From Kaistella gelatinilytica (lineage in GTDB: Bacteria > Bacteroidota > Bacteroidia > Flavobacteriales > Weeksellaceae), in contig NZ_JADPVI010000001.1 in NCBI RefSeq assembly GCF_015679325.1, positions 744,001-808,000 of the forward strand: DNA of 64,000 bases, given 5' to 3'. Under the pieces are notes generated by a model, which saw only the letters and a program-made list of their open reading frames with translations, did no database searches and was not told the DNA's origin. Below are positions 49,861 through 60,074 of the stretch, one piece after another (position 1 is the stretch's first letter; each line of letters opens with the position of its first letter). A program made the translations under genes and the position numbers.

Positions 49861-52800
49861 ATGATTCCAATTCAACTCACGATCGAAGGTTTATATTCTT
49901 ACCAAAAACGACAAACCATCGATTTTACAACTTTAACAGAAGCCGGACTTTTCGGTATTTTCGGACAGGTTGGTTCCGGAAAATCTTCTATTTTGGAAGC
50001 GATCTCTTATGCGCTTTATGGCGAAACTGAACGTTTACACAGCCGTGATAATCGCGCTTACAATATGATGAATCTGAAATCAAACCGTTCTTATATTGAG
50101 TTTGATTTTGTCAATTTTGAAAATAAAAAATTTCGGGCAACACGGGAATTTAAAAGAAATTCTAAAAACTTTGAAGATGTAAAAACTTCTGCGGTTTTTT
50201 ACGAATGGAAAAACGAAAATTGGGTGACGCTGGAAACGACAAAAGCTGATGAAATTATTGGATTGAGTTATGCCAATTTCAAACGCACGATCATTATTCC
50301 TCAAGGTCAGTTCAAGGAATTTTTAGAACTCGGTGCTAAAGACAGAACCGTAATGATGAAAGAGATTTTCGGGCTGGAAAGGTTTGATCTTCAAAATAAA
50401 GTCATGTCTTTAAATTCCGATAACAAAACGAAACTTGATAATTTGGAAGGTCAGTTGAAAGGTTTTGAAGAAGTCAATGAAGAACAGATTCTGGGTCAAA
50501 AAGAAATTTTAACGCAACAAATCGAAATTTTTAATACGATTAATCTCGAATTTAAAAATCTGGAGAAAAAATATCAACTTCAAAAAAATCTAAAAATAGA
50601 TTTTGAAAATTTAAATCAAAAAAAAGAACAGTTCAAAAAGCTGGAAATTCAGAAAACTGATATTGATCTTTTAGAAAAAAAGACAGAAAAATTTGATCAG
50701 GTTTATCGGATTTTCAGTCCATTACTTTCAGAAAAATCGAAGCTGGATAAATCGAAAACTTCGCTTATTAAAGAAAAGTCGGAGCAAAGTGCATTGTTAT
50801 CAAAGACAGAAACAGATTTTCAATCCCTTAAAAAAGATCTGGAAGCGATTTTGCCAAAATATAAAGCTTTGGAGGAAAATAAAACTCAGGAACATGATTT
50901 GAATTTAATCGTCCAAATGTTGGGTTCTGCGCAGGAAATTGTAAAATTAAAAGAGCGCACAAAAAATGGAGCAGAAAAGGTTAAAGAAGTATCGAATATC
51001 CAGGAACTCATTAAAGAAAAAATTACAGATCTCAATAAGAATTTGGAAACTTTAAAAGCTAAAAGAATCGATGCTAATTTATTGCTGAATGTGGGAAATT
51101 GGTTTTCTGCGAATAAAAATTTGACTCAATCTTTTTCGAATCAATCGCAAAAAGTAACAGATTGTAAAGCAAATATTCAACAGATTTTTTCTGAGTTAAA
51201 AGCTTTAAAAATCAATGAAGAAAGCTTTTTGGATGATTTCAATTCTAAAAATGACGCCATTGAAAAAGAGAAAAAAAATCTAGCCGAAAAAAGAAATCAT
51301 CTGGAAGTTCAGCAAAAACTCGCACATTTTTCTACCGAATTACACGATGGAGAATCTTGTCCATTGTGTGGCGCTTTTGAACATCCGAATATTGTGGAAT
51401 TCGCAGACGTGAAAATTGAAATTGATAGTGTTGAAAAGCAACTGCAGAATTTAGATGAACAGCAAAATGAACTTCGCAAAGAATATTCAAATATTGAAAA
51501 AATTGTGGAAAGAAAAAAGATTTTCGAAAACCAGTTAAAAGCGGAAGAGGAAATTTGCAGTCAACTCAAAATGCAACAGGATAATCATGTAAAAACTTTT
51601 GAATGGAAAGAATTTTCGGCGGAAAAAGAAGCGGAATTTGAGCTCAAGAGAAAAGAATCTTTTGACGTGGAAAAACAGATTGAAGAGTTGAATTTGAAGA
51701 TTGCATCTGAACAAAAAAATCTCACAGATTCGCAGGTTAATCTTGATAAATTCAACAAAGCTTTGCAGGATTTTCAACTTCAGGAAAAAGAAGTAGAAAC
51801 TCAGATTTCCAGTAATCAATCGAATTTGAAAGTATTAAAATGGAATGATTTCAAAGAAAAAGAAAAATTCGAAGTAGAAGAAAATCTCGCAAAACTGAAA
51901 ATCTCTAATTGCGAAACAGAGGAAACATATCAAATTTTAATTAAAAAAGAAGCAGAACTTTCTCCCAAAGTTGCCGAACAAAAAACCATTGTTAAGCAGC
52001 TGGAGAAAAGAATTTTAGAAATTGAAAAGGAAATTTCAGAAAACTTATCAAATTTAAATGAGGCCTTAATTACCAATAAATTTAATGAAATTTCAGAAGT
52101 TCAGGAAATTCTGGCGGAAGAAATTAATGTGGTCGAAATTCGGAAAAAAGTTCAGGAATTTAATATTGATTTCGGAACACTCAAAAATAGTATTGGAGAA
52201 TTAGCCGAGAAATTAAAAGATTTTACTTTTGATGAAACAGAATTTATCACTCTGGAAAACGACTTTAAAATTAAAGAAACAGAAACCAAATCTGCGAGTG
52301 AAAATTTGATCAAACTCAAAACAGAAATAGATAGGCTGGAAATTGAATTTAAGAAAAAAGAAGGTCTTTTAAAGGATTTATCCCAACTTCAAAAACGAGC
52401 AGAAAATTTGAATATCATGACGAATCTCTTTAAAGGAGCAGGTTTTGTGCAATATGCTTCTTCCATTTATTTAAGGCAGTTGTGTGATCATGCCAATATT
52501 CGTTTTCACAGGATGACACGAAATCAACTGAGTTTGCAACTCAATGAAAACAATGATTTTGAAATTATCGATTACTTAAATGAAGGCAAAAAACGCAGCG
52601 TCAAGACTTTATCCGGCGGACAATCTTTTCAGGTTTCCTTGAGTTTAGCTTTGGCTTTGGCTGAAAGTGTACAGTCAAATGCGAAAGCAGAACGTAATTT
52701 TTTCTTTATCGATGAAGGTTTCGGAACACAGGATCCGGAATCTGTGCAAGTCGTCTTTGAAACTTTATTAAGTCTTCAAAAAGAAAACAGGATCGTGGGA

Positions 52801-52896
52801 ATTATTTCTCACGTGGAAGAATTGAAAGAGAAAATGCCGATTTCACTCAATATTCGGAAAGATGATGAAGGAGGAAGTTTGATTGAAGTAGTGTAA
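49861..52896 (+). CDS. sbcC: Exonuclease SbcCD subunit C (Rad50-like ATPase)
   Basis: The product has 1011 residues. Walker A is GQVGSGKSS (about 35-43) near the N-terminus; two long coiled-coil arms (about 180-490 and 515-860) flank the zinc-hook CPLC (C500 and C503), and the C-terminal lobe has the ABC signature LSGGQSF and Walker B FFIDEGFGTQDPES. Charged, K/E-rich composition in the arms is typical. The dimer bridges DNA ends through the hook and powers SbcD. It follows sbcD after six bases and ends at a terminator shared with the convergent prolyl oligopeptidase gene. Confidence 0.95.
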   Translation: MIPIQLTIEGLYSYQKRQTIDFTTLTEAGLFGIFGQVGSGKSSILEAISYALYGETERLHSRDNRAYNMMNLKSNRSYIEFDFVNFENKKFRATREFKRNSKNFEDVKTSAVFYEWKNENWVTLETTKADEIIGLSYANFKRTIIIPQGQFKEFLELGAKDRTVMMKEIFGLERFDLQNKVMSLNSDNKTKLDNLEGQLKGFEEVNEEQILGQKEILTQQIEIFNTINLEFKNLEKKYQLQKNLKIDFENLNQKKEQFKKLEIQKTDIDLLEKKTEKFDQVYRIFSPLLSEKSKLDKSKTSLIKEKSEQSALLSKTETDFQSLKKDLEAILPKYKALEENKTQEHDLNLIVQMLGSAQEIVKLKERTKNGAEKVKEVSNIQELIKEKITDLNKNLETLKAKRIDANLLLNVGNWFSANKNLTQSFSNQSQKVTDCKANIQQIFSELKALKINEESFLDDFNSKNDAIEKEKKNLAEKRNHLEVQQKLAHFSTELHDGESCPLCGAFEHPNIVEFADVKIEIDSVEKQLQNLDEQQNELRKEYSNIEKIVERKKIFENQLKAEEEICSQLKMQQDNHVKTFEWKEFSAEKEAEFELKRKESFDVEKQIEELNLKIASEQKNLTDSQVNLDKFNKALQDFQLQEKEVETQISSNQSNLKVLKWNDFKEKEKFEVEENLAKLKISNCETEETYQILIKKEAELSPKVAEQKTIVKQLEKRILEIEKEISENLSNLNEALITNKFNEISEVQEILAEEINVVEIRKKVQEFNIDFGTLKNSIGELAEKLKDFTFDETEFITLENDFKIKETETKSASENLIKLKTEIDRLEIEFKKKEGLLKDLSQLQKRAENLNIMTNLFKGAGFVQYASSIYLRQLCDHANIRFHRMTRNQLSLQLNENNDFEIIDYLNEGKKRSVKTLSGGQSFQVSLSLALALAESVQSNAKAERNFFFIDEGFGTQDPESVQVVFETLLSLQKENRIVGIISHVEELKEKMPISLNIRKDDEGGSLIEVV

Positions 52897-52934
52897 TATT
52901 TTTAAAGGAATATTTTCAAACTTTTTAAAATAAA

Positions 52935-52966
52935 GAAGCCAGGAAATCTCTCTATTCCTGGCTTTA
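52935..52966. terminator. Bidirectional terminator between sbcC and prolyl oligopeptidase
   Basis: AAGCCAGGAA pairs with TTCCTGGCTT across a 12-base loop; it lies 38 bases after sbcC and 32 bases after the convergent stop codon. Confidence 0.75.
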
Positions 52967-52997
52967 TCATTTGATTATAATTTTCTATTATTTTCTA

Positions 52998-55157
52998 TTA
53001 TTTACTTTTTTTCACCTGAAAATCCGGATGACCACATTGCCACATCATAAATGCGTACTGGTCTGCAAAATTGGCATACGTAACTTCCTTATCTTCTGTG
53101 AAATGTCCGTTATCATAATTCACTTTGAGTAAAACAGGTTTTCCGGAAGTAGTAGCATTTTGTAAAGCTGCTATAAATTTTCCGGGTTGCCATGCAATTA
53201 CGCGCGGATCATTCCAACCTGCAACACCCATTACTGCGGGATATTTTACGCCATCTTTTACATGCATCATTCCATCCATTTCAAAAAGTGCTTTAGATTC
53301 GATTTCGTTTTTTACCGTTCCGAATTCAGGAATATTTACAGGACCATTTGAACTGAATTCTGCACGCATTGCATTTCCGAGACCAACATTTATCACTGCT
53401 GAAGCAAAAAGATCAGGCCTTTCTGTAATTGATCTGCTGATCAAAATTCCTCCCGCACTTGTTCCTGTTCCCGCTAATCGATCTGCTTTGGTAAAACCTT
53501 GAGCAATTAAATATTCAGCACACGAAATAAAATCTTTCCAGGTGTTGGGTTTTGTAGTTTTATATCCTGCTTTGTACCATTCTTCGCCTTTTTCACTTCC
53601 ACCGCGAACATGGGGAATAGCGATTACAACCCCTTTAACAGCTAAAGAATAGAGTCTTGTTGCAAAACCTGGAGTCATGCTAATTCCATAAGCGCCATAA
53701 CCTTCCATAAAACCGACATTGGAACCATCTTTTTTGAGTCCTTTTTTATAAATGATTGATAAAGGGATCATTGCGCCATCATGACCTTTTACATTAACTT
53801 CTTCTACCACTAAATTTTTATATTCTTCCGGGTAATTTGCGGGTTGATTAAATGGACTTTCTATAAACTGATCGGTTTCTGCATTGTAAAGCATTTCGGT
53901 AAACGGCTTGTTCCAGGAAGTCATTCCGATGATGAAGTCGTTCGATTTTGTAGCTAAACGCTGAACATTCACAGTTCCTTCATAAGGCAATTTAATAGGC
54001 GACATTTTATTGGTTTTCGGATCGTATTTGAATAGAAAATTATGAAGTCCGTCGCTATAACTTAAGATCATATAATCCTTGGAACGTGTAACACTTTCTA
54101 ATGTCATCGCTTGATTTGGGGCGACAATTTCTGCATTATTCCAGTCCGGATTTTGAAGGCTGGTTGAAACGAGTTGATAATTCTTTGCATTTCTATAAGT
54201 GATCGCGTAGACTTTATCACCAAAAATTTCAATCGCACGAACAATTTTGTCGTCTGTGGTTGTTAATTTTTTCCATTTAATATTTTTGGAATTAAATTGA
54301 TCAATGGGAGCATAGTATGAAACCAATTCGTTCTGAACTGAACCTTCTGCAGCGAAAACAAAGTTGGGACTATCTTTATATAAAAAATTAAAAGGATATA
54401 CTTTTGCATCAATTTTTAGAGATGGATAACTTTCACTACTAAAAAAATCGACGTCTTTACTACTATCTGTTCCTAATCGATGCAATTTTGATTTCGGATT
54501 TAAACGTGCACTGGGATCTTCATTATCAGCAGATTTTATCCAGGTATAAAAAAAGGCAGTATCATCATAGGTCCAGTCTCCAGCTCCGGCGGTATTCTTG
54601 ATAATGTCGCTCAGAAACTTTTTCGTTTTCAAATCTAAAACCCTCAATGTAGAAACTTCTGCGCCAGCTTCAGAGTAGGCGATCAAAAGTTTCGTACCGT
54701 CGTTACTGGGATTAATGGATTGCACCGACAAAGTTTTTCCAGCGATAAAAGTTTGAGGATCAAAAAGTAGTTGATCAGGTCCATTCAGATTATCGCGAAA
54801 ATAAACTTTACTCACTTTCTCCCCTGGATTTCTCTTCTGAAAAAAATATTTTCCTTTCGCTTCAACTTCAGAAAATACAACAGCAGGTTGCAGGAGTGCA
54901 AGTTTCCGCCATTCCTGAATCAGTTCATCACGACCGGAAATTGTGTTCATTACAGAATTTGTGAGATCAGCTTGTTGCTTGAACCAGGAAATAACTTTGG
55001 GGTCTTTCATATTTTCAAGCCAGCGGTAATTGTCTTTGTAATCTGTTCCCCACAGATTTTCGGTAACTACAACTTTGGGAGTTTCGGGATACTTCAGTTG
55101 AGCGTTGAGATGGGCACCGTAAAAAGCCAGTGAAGCCAATAAGATTAATTTTTTCAT
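52998..55157 (-). CDS. Prolyl oligopeptidase (S9A), secreted
   Basis: The product has 719 residues. The signal peptide MKKLILLASLAFYGAHLNAQ precedes the N-terminal PKVVVTENLWGTDYKDNYRW (residues 28-47), the conserved S9A opening. The seven-bladed propeller (about 75-430) is followed by the hydrolase domain with GTSAGGILI (nucleophile Ser), GWNDPRVIAWQPGKF (Asp) and NYDNGHFTED (His). Substrates are proline-containing oligopeptides under about 30 residues. The signal peptide places it in the periplasm, in contrast to cytosolic mammalian enzymes. It is monocistronic: convergent with sbcC and followed upstream by a 379-base gap. Confidence 0.93.
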   Translation of the reverse strand: MKKLILLASLAFYGAHLNAQLKYPETPKVVVTENLWGTDYKDNYRWLENMKDPKVISWFKQQADLTNSVMNTISGRDELIQEWRKLALLQPAVVFSEVEAKGKYFFQKRNPGEKVSKVYFRDNLNGPDQLLFDPQTFIAGKTLSVQSINPSNDGTKLLIAYSEAGAEVSTLRVLDLKTKKFLSDIIKNTAGAGDWTYDDTAFFYTWIKSADNEDPSARLNPKSKLHRLGTDSSKDVDFFSSESYPSLKIDAKVYPFNFLYKDSPNFVFAAEGSVQNELVSYYAPIDQFNSKNIKWKKLTTTDDKIVRAIEIFGDKVYAITYRNAKNYQLVSTSLQNPDWNNAEIVAPNQAMTLESVTRSKDYMILSYSDGLHNFLFKYDPKTNKMSPIKLPYEGTVNVQRLATKSNDFIIGMTSWNKPFTEMLYNAETDQFIESPFNQPANYPEEYKNLVVEEVNVKGHDGAMIPLSIIYKKGLKKDGSNVGFMEGYGAYGISMTPGFATRLYSLAVKGVVIAIPHVRGGSEKGEEWYKAGYKTTKPNTWKDFISCAEYLIAQGFTKADRLAGTGTSAGGILISRSITERPDLFASAVINVGLGNAMRAEFSSNGPVNIPEFGTVKNEIESKALFEMDGMMHVKDGVKYPAVMGVAGWNDPRVIAWQPGKFIAALQNATTSGKPVLLKVNYDNGHFTEDKEVTYANFADQYAFMMWQCGHPDFQVKKSK

Positions 55158-55489
55158 GAGTAAAAATGTATTATGGTTATCTATTTCTTATTATAAAATT
55201 CCTGCATCAATTTTTTCGCAATCACAATGACTGTACTTTAATTTAAGGTTTAGCGATAAGATTTGATTCGAATTTCATTAATATTAATGACAAATTTACC
55301 AAAGAACTAAGTTTTAATTTCGGGTGATAACACCGTATTTTAATAAAATTATATAAACAAATATTAAAAAATTAAGGTTGATGTAAATATTTAAATCTCT
55401 GATCATCAATTGATTCTATTATATAATAATATTGGCTAATCCAATTTATTCACGTTGAAAAAAATAAAGTTTTAAAGATGATCAACAAA
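55158..55489. other. 332-base AT-rich gap with no gene seen
   Basis: Between the prolyl oligopeptidase start and the terminator of the amidoligase cluster. No open frame, RNA or repeat was recognised; the prolyl oligopeptidase promoter must be here but no TAnnTTTG box with correct spacing was found. Confidence 0.6.
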
Positions 55490-55518
55490 AAAACCATCTC
55501 AAAAAAGATGGTTTTAAA
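55490..55518 (-). terminator. Terminator of the amidoligase cluster
   Basis: AAAACCATCT and AGATGGTTTT pair around a short A-rich loop; on the minus strand a T run follows. It lies 18 bases after the last gene of the cluster. Confidence 0.85.
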
Positions 55519-55536
55519 ATAAATTTGATGTAAAGA

Positions 55537-56718
55537 TCATCGCTCTGTAAAAGCAGTTGTTCCGCCGATCCAGATCGCATCTTTTTTATTAAAATCGACG
55601 TTGACCATTGCAGCTTTCGTCATTCTAATTAAATGTTCCATGAGTTTAGGACGGTCTGAATTCTCATCCCAAATGTAGAGAAGTCGGATCTCGGCTTTCG
55701 AAAATTCTCCATTGATGTCTTCAAACAATGGCGCATATTCTACTTTTCGCTGCAGAATATAATTCTCGCGATCTTCAATTTTCTCCACATCTGCCGGTGT
55801 TGGAGTCAGATTAACACCGCTTCCCGCAAATGAAAATAAAGGTTTTAAAACAAAATTTTCTAATTTTTCAGTTTCCGGAAAATCATTCAGAAAATAGCTT
55901 TTAGGTACAAATTCGTGCGTTAATTTTGGCAAAATGAATTTTGAAATTTTGAAGAACCAATTCGGATGGGTGATCCATTTTACATCAACTTCTTCGCGGA
56001 AATCAAATTCAGTTTTTAAATCGGGAATCTTATTGATCTCATCGAAAATGACGCGGTTGTAAATTCTTTTGATCTGAATTTTTCGACCATCTTTTTCGTA
56101 GTATAATTTTCGACCTTCCTTTTTAACTTTGGTAAGACAGACGATTTCTATTCCTAATCTTTTTTTGGTCAGATAAAAATCGATATTTGTTTTTTGCTCA
56201 TCAGGATAAATTTCCATTAAAATTACGTTCTCCGGATCTTCGTCTCCCACAATCAGATCTTTCAATTCCTGGTAATATTCTTCGTCGCTTTTCGGCGTTT
56301 TCAAAGGTTTTAAAAAATCGTATTCTTCTACAAAAGCGTTTTGCAACTCTTTTTGAAAACAATATAAAGTAGGGAAGGATTGCAGTTCGATGAGCTGCGG
56401 AACGATTTCACCTTTTTCATTTCGACAGATCCCAAAATCAATGGTGAAAAAATGAGGCTGCAGCGTATCATTTGGAACCCTGCAATCATCCGGAATTGCC
56501 ATATCTAGTTCGGCAGGCGACATTTCTTTTATTTGAGAAATAATACTATCACAAGCAGCATGAAGTTTATCAATAAATTCATTCGTCAAAAAAATTGGAC
56601 TTTCAGAAACACGAAATTGCGGATAAATTCCGCTTTTTTCCTTTAAACGATCCAGAATACTCTGGTATTTCTCCTGCGTAAATTCTGCATTAAACTGTTT
56701 TCTGTATTTCGGAATCAT
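55537..56718 (-). CDS. Probable circularly permuted ATP-grasp enzyme of the amidoligase cluster
   Basis: The product is a 393-residue soluble protein. A phosphate-binding-like segment LKPLFSFAGSGVNL (about 290-303) is followed by YILQRKVEYAPLF and KAEIRLLYIW with LIRMTKAA, as in the nucleotide lobe of ATP-grasp enzymes. The acidic metal-binding strand that normally ends the fold appears instead near the N-terminus (TIDFGICRNEKGEIVP then LIELQSFPTL, about 93-117). This order suggests circular permutation as in glutathionylspermidine-synthase-like or COG2308-type enzymes; that is inference by eye. It is the last gene of the cluster, 242 bases after the amidotransferase gene; TAAATTTG (56822-56829, minus) could give it a separate promoter. 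Confidence 0.6.
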   Translation of the reverse strand: MIPKYRKQFNAEFTQEKYQSILDRLKEKSGIYPQFRVSESPIFLTNEFIDKLHAACDSIISQIKEMSPAELDMAIPDDCRVPNDTLQPHFFTIDFGICRNEKGEIVPQLIELQSFPTLYCFQKELQNAFVEEYDFLKPLKTPKSDEEYYQELKDLIVGDEDPENVILMEIYPDEQKTNIDFYLTKKRLGIEIVCLTKVKKEGRKLYYEKDGRKIQIKRIYNRVIFDEINKIPDLKTEFDFREEVDVKWITHPNWFFKISKFILPKLTHEFVPKSYFLNDFPETEKLENFVLKPLFSFAGSGVNLTPTPADVEKIEDRENYILQRKVEYAPLFEDINGEFSKAEIRLLYIWDENSDRPKLMEHLIRMTKAAMVNVDFNKKDAIWIGGTTAFTER

Positions 56719-56960
56719 AATGTCTTTAATTTAATAAAAATTTAATGTAAAAGAATGAATATTTAAACTGCATCGAATTGGCTTATCCACAAAAGGCACA
56801 AAAAAGTTACTGCTAAATACTCAAATTTAAAGAGTACAAAAAACAAAGAAAAATGCTACAAAATTTTCAGATCTTAAAAAAGATGGAAATTCGCTTTAGA
56901 AGAATTGTCTAGGATTTTATATTTTAAATTGGCATTGTTCATCACCAATTACTTATAAAT

Positions 56961-57788
56961 TTAAGCCATTTCACATTTTAAAATCTGTTGCGCCGCATGT
57001 TGTAAAAATCGGGGTAAAATTTGTGACTGTGTTAAAACGATTTTATCGGGATCGTCCATTCTGTCGATGGTTTCTAGATATTTTTCCATACCGTAATTTT
57101 CGATCATGGCATCGCGGTTTTTATCATCCTTCAAATTTTCGATCATCCCTTTTGGATCTGCTTCCGGATGAAATTGTGTACCAAAAATCTCGTCGGAAAA
57201 ACGAATCGCCATCACTGCTCTTTCGAGATGAATGTGCGGACGAACTTTTTCAAGCGCCATAATTTTCATACCCATTTTCTCCATTTTTTCCTCATCAGCT
57301 TCTATGAATTGATAACCTCTGGAATCTACCGCGTAGAAAGGATTTGGCAAATTCTTGAGAAGAAAATCATTTTCACCTTCTTCCGTTTTATGAATCGGCA
57401 TTACGCCAAACGAGTAAGATTTTCGACTGCAAATGTTACCAATATTCCAGTGAATACTTGCAACCTGAAAAGAATGACAGACTAAAAATAAGAATTTTTT
57501 ATCGTCATGTTTTTTATTATGTTCCCATATATTATTCAGAAAAACAGCGTATTTCTCTTCCCATTCATAGCCCTCTTTATGCGGATTTCCAGGACCTCCG
57601 GACGAAATAAAAATATCAAAATCGTCCACATTGGGAACTTCATTCTTATAGCGTACGTCAAAAATTTCAATAGAAACATCCTCGTCTGCATTTTCTTTGA
57701 ACGCCTGAGAGATCTCTTTAATATTCCGCATTCCCTGATTTACATGGTGATTATTCATGTCGAGTAGGGCAACTTTAATTCCTTTCAT
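56961..57788 (-). CDS. Class-I glutamine amidotransferase-like protein
   Basis: The product has 275 residues. The nucleophile elbow is LVCHSFQVA (C at about 106), and the catalytic pair is QFHPEAD (H and E at about 206-208); the oxyanion-type SSGGPGNPHKEG (about 63-74) is also present. A C-terminal helical extension (about 215-275, DRMDDPDKIVLTQSQILPRF) follows the domain. Such domains release ammonia from glutamine, or act as gamma-glutamyl hydrolases. Here, between ligase genes, it probably supplies ammonia or trims a gamma-glutamyl group; which one is not decidable. It follows the GCS2 gene after 39 bases on the same strand. Confidence 0.85.
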   Translation of the reverse strand: MKGIKVALLDMNNHHVNQGMRNIKEISQAFKENADEDVSIEIFDVRYKNEVPNVDDFDIFISSGGPGNPHKEGYEWEEKYAVFLNNIWEHNKKHDDKKFLFLVCHSFQVASIHWNIGNICSRKSYSFGVMPIHKTEEGENDFLLKNLPNPFYAVDSRGYQFIEADEEKMEKMGMKIMALEKVRPHIHLERAVMAIRFSDEIFGTQFHPEADPKGMIENLKDDKNRDAMIENYGMEKYLETIDRMDDPDKIVLTQSQILPRFLQHAAQQILKCEMA

Positions 57789-57827
57789 TTAATAATATTT
57801 ACGGTACAAAATTAAGAAATAATTATT

Positions 57828-58934
57828 TTACTCATTTATATATCCATTTTCAGTCTCGGAGATCATGTAATCAACGACCGCTTTCAAATCTCCGGTTTTC
57901 TCATAAACTGCCAACTGACGGTCTGCTCCGGTGCCATTTTTCATGATTTCCCACGCATATTCCACCTCTTCCCGGCAACCTAATTCATCAACAACATCAT
58001 CAATAAACTCCAAAAGTTCTTTCAGCAAATCGGAGTAAGGAACGCTTGTTTCTTTTCCAAAATCAATCAGATGAGCGTGAATTCCATCTTTCGAGGCGCG
58101 CCATTTATTTTCGTTTAGCAAAAGTCTTCTATAGCTTCTAAAACTTAAATTTTGTTCGTGAAGTTTATAAATTTTCGCTACCAGACATTGCATAATCGCC
58201 GCGATACAAACTGTTTCTTCCACACGTAAAGGCATATCACAGATACGAAATTCAATCGTTGGATAAAAAGGATGAACCCGTAAATCCCACCATATTTTCT
58301 TGGCATTATCAATTGTTCCGGTTTTGATCATCAAATTAATGTAAGCATCAAATTCTGCCACAGAGCTGAAATAACTTGGAATTCCCGTTCTTGGGAATTT
58401 CACAAAAACTTCCTGGCGATAAGATTTAAAACCAGTTTTACTACCAACCCAAAAAGGAGAGTTCGTTGAAAGTGCGTAAACGTGCGGCAAAAAATATCGC
58501 ATCACATTTTGAATTCTAATGCCTTCTTCGCGGTTTGGAATGCCAATATGAACGTGTAGTCCAAAAATCAAATTGGATCGCGCAACATCTCCCAGATCAC
58601 TCACGATCTTGTCGTAACGATCTGCTTTTGTTATCGGATTGTCCTGCCATCTTGAAAAAGGATGCGTTCCACCACCAGAAACACGTAAATTATTTTCGTG
58701 CGCAACTTTGATGAGTCGTTTCCGAAGATCGGTGAGTTCAGCTTTAACTTCCTGAATATTATTACAAATACCCGTCTCCATTTCAATAACAGATTCGTGC
58801 ATTTCATGTTTAAGATTCTCCAGCAAAGTTGCTTTTCCACCTTCAATTATTTTGGAAACATGAGAAACCAAATCACGCGTTTCTACATCAATAATTTGAT
58901 ATTCTTCTTCAACGCCTATAGTAAATTGATGCAT
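57828..58934 (-). CDS. GCS2-type carboxylate-amine ligase (YbdK-like)
   Basis: The product has 368 residues. The family opening FTIGVEEEYQIID (residues 4-16) carries the metal-binding acidic residues; HEMHESVIEMETGIC (about 43-57), SGGGTHPFSRW (about 85-95), LHVHIGIPNREEG (about 125-137) and TIEFRICDMPLR (about 221-232) are the other conserved blocks, so the glutamine-synthetase-like active site is intact. Relatives make gamma-glutamyl amides (YbdK is a weak glutamate-cysteine ligase). Here it is part of a cluster with three ATP-grasp-type genes, which suggests a different acceptor. It starts 110 bases downstream of the RimK-like gene. Confidence 0.9.
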   Translation of the reverse strand: MHQFTIGVEEEYQIIDVETRDLVSHVSKIIEGGKATLLENLKHEMHESVIEMETGICNNIQEVKAELTDLRKRLIKVAHENNLRVSGGGTHPFSRWQDNPITKADRYDKIVSDLGDVARSNLIFGLHVHIGIPNREEGIRIQNVMRYFLPHVYALSTNSPFWVGSKTGFKSYRQEVFVKFPRTGIPSYFSSVAEFDAYINLMIKTGTIDNAKKIWWDLRVHPFYPTIEFRICDMPLRVEETVCIAAIMQCLVAKIYKLHEQNLSFRSYRRLLLNENKWRASKDGIHAHLIDFGKETSVPYSDLLKELLEFIDDVVDELGCREEVEYAWEIMKNGTGADRQLAVYEKTGDLKAVVDYMISETENGYINE

Positions 58935-59044
58935 GATCTTGTGTTTTATGAAATATTAATAAAAAATTTAAGAAGATAATTTTTGCAGTGAAATAAAATT
59001 TAAATTGATTTTATCTCCTTAAATCTAATTTTTTCGACTACCTT

Positions 59045-60004
59045 TTATTTTTTCTTAATGTTATCTGTAACAAAAGTTCCCCACGAAATATTTGGTTTTC
59101 CGGGAACAAATTCTTTTGCTTTTTCGATAGCGAATTTTGCAGCATTCTCTACGATCCAGGCAAAATTTTCTTCCCCAACGGAGTTTCGGTCTGCATCTGG
59201 AGCTGGATTACAGAAGTCGATGGCATAAGGAATTCCGTCTTTCACTGCAAATTCTACGGTATTGAAATCGTATCCTAAAGCTTCATTCATTTTGATCGTG
59301 TAATCGTGAATAACTTTTAGCAGTTTCTCCAGTTCTTTTCCTTCTGTTTGATGCGTGGTCGCATATCTTAAGTGATGCGCATTTCGTGGTTCATAAGGCA
59401 TAATGTGAACGTATTTCTTTCCTAAGCAATACACTCTGTAATAATCCTGGAAAACAATTTCTTCCTGAAGCATCATGACCAATTGTCCCGTTTCACCCAA
59501 TTTATCCCACATGTCTTCCGCATTTTCTACGCGATAAACACTTTTCCAACCACCGCCATCATGCGGTTTCATATACGCGGGAAAACCTACATAATTGAAA
59601 ATATAATCCCAGTCATGCGGGAATTTTAAATTTCTAAAAGAAGTTTCGGTCGTGTCGGTCGGGCGATCGTTACTTGGTAGTAAAACTGTTTTTGGCAAGG
59701 GAATTCCTAATTTTGACATCAAGGCATTGTTGAAAAACTTTTCATCTGCACTCCACCAAAAAGGATTGTTCATTACATAAGTTCCGTTCAGTGCTGCATT
59801 TTTTAAATATGCTCTGTAGAAAGGAACATCCTGGGAGATCCGGTCGATAATTACAGCGTAACCATAATCGGCTCCTTGCTCCAGTTTATCGATCATTACT
59901 GCTTCGGCAACAACTTCACCTTTACCAAGTTCATTAACTTTATCAATGAAAGCCCACGGAAAAGTGTCTTCCATTCCGAATAAAATTCCTACTTTTTTAG
60001 CCAT
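59045..60004 (-). CDS. ATP-grasp ligase, RimK/D-Ala-D-Ala-type
   Basis: The product has 319 residues. An N-terminal Rossmann-like domain (KKVGILFGMEDTFPWAFIDK) precedes the ATP-grasp core: FNYVGFPAYMKPHDGGGWKS (nucleotide-binding lysine and glycine-rich loop, about 137-156), VMMLQEEIVFQDYYRVYCLG (adenine-contact strand and metal-ligand region) and the C-terminal TVEFAVKDGIPYAIDFCNP (D-x-x-N metal site, about 247-265). These proteins activate a carboxylate as acyl-phosphate and join it to an amine. The gene lies 70 bases after the esterase gene and 110 before the GCS2 gene on the same strand. Confidence 0.85.
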   Translation of the reverse strand: MAKKVGILFGMEDTFPWAFIDKVNELGKGEVVAEAVMIDKLEQGADYGYAVIIDRISQDVPFYRAYLKNAALNGTYVMNNPFWWSADEKFFNNALMSKLGIPLPKTVLLPSNDRPTDTTETSFRNLKFPHDWDYIFNYVGFPAYMKPHDGGGWKSVYRVENAEDMWDKLGETGQLVMMLQEEIVFQDYYRVYCLGKKYVHIMPYEPRNAHHLRYATTHQTEGKELEKLLKVIHDYTIKMNEALGYDFNTVEFAVKDGIPYAIDFCNPAPDADRNSVGEENFAWIVENAAKFAIEKAKEFVPGKPNISWGTFVTDNIKKK

Positions 60005-60074
60005 AATATTTTTTTATTTTTAATGAATGTTATTTGAATCTTTAAAATTCTTTAAGATTGTATTATTAATGATT

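Noticed and set aside
53125..53502. Plus-strand open frame of 125 codons
   Set aside because: Antisense shadow of the prolyl oligopeptidase catalytic domain.
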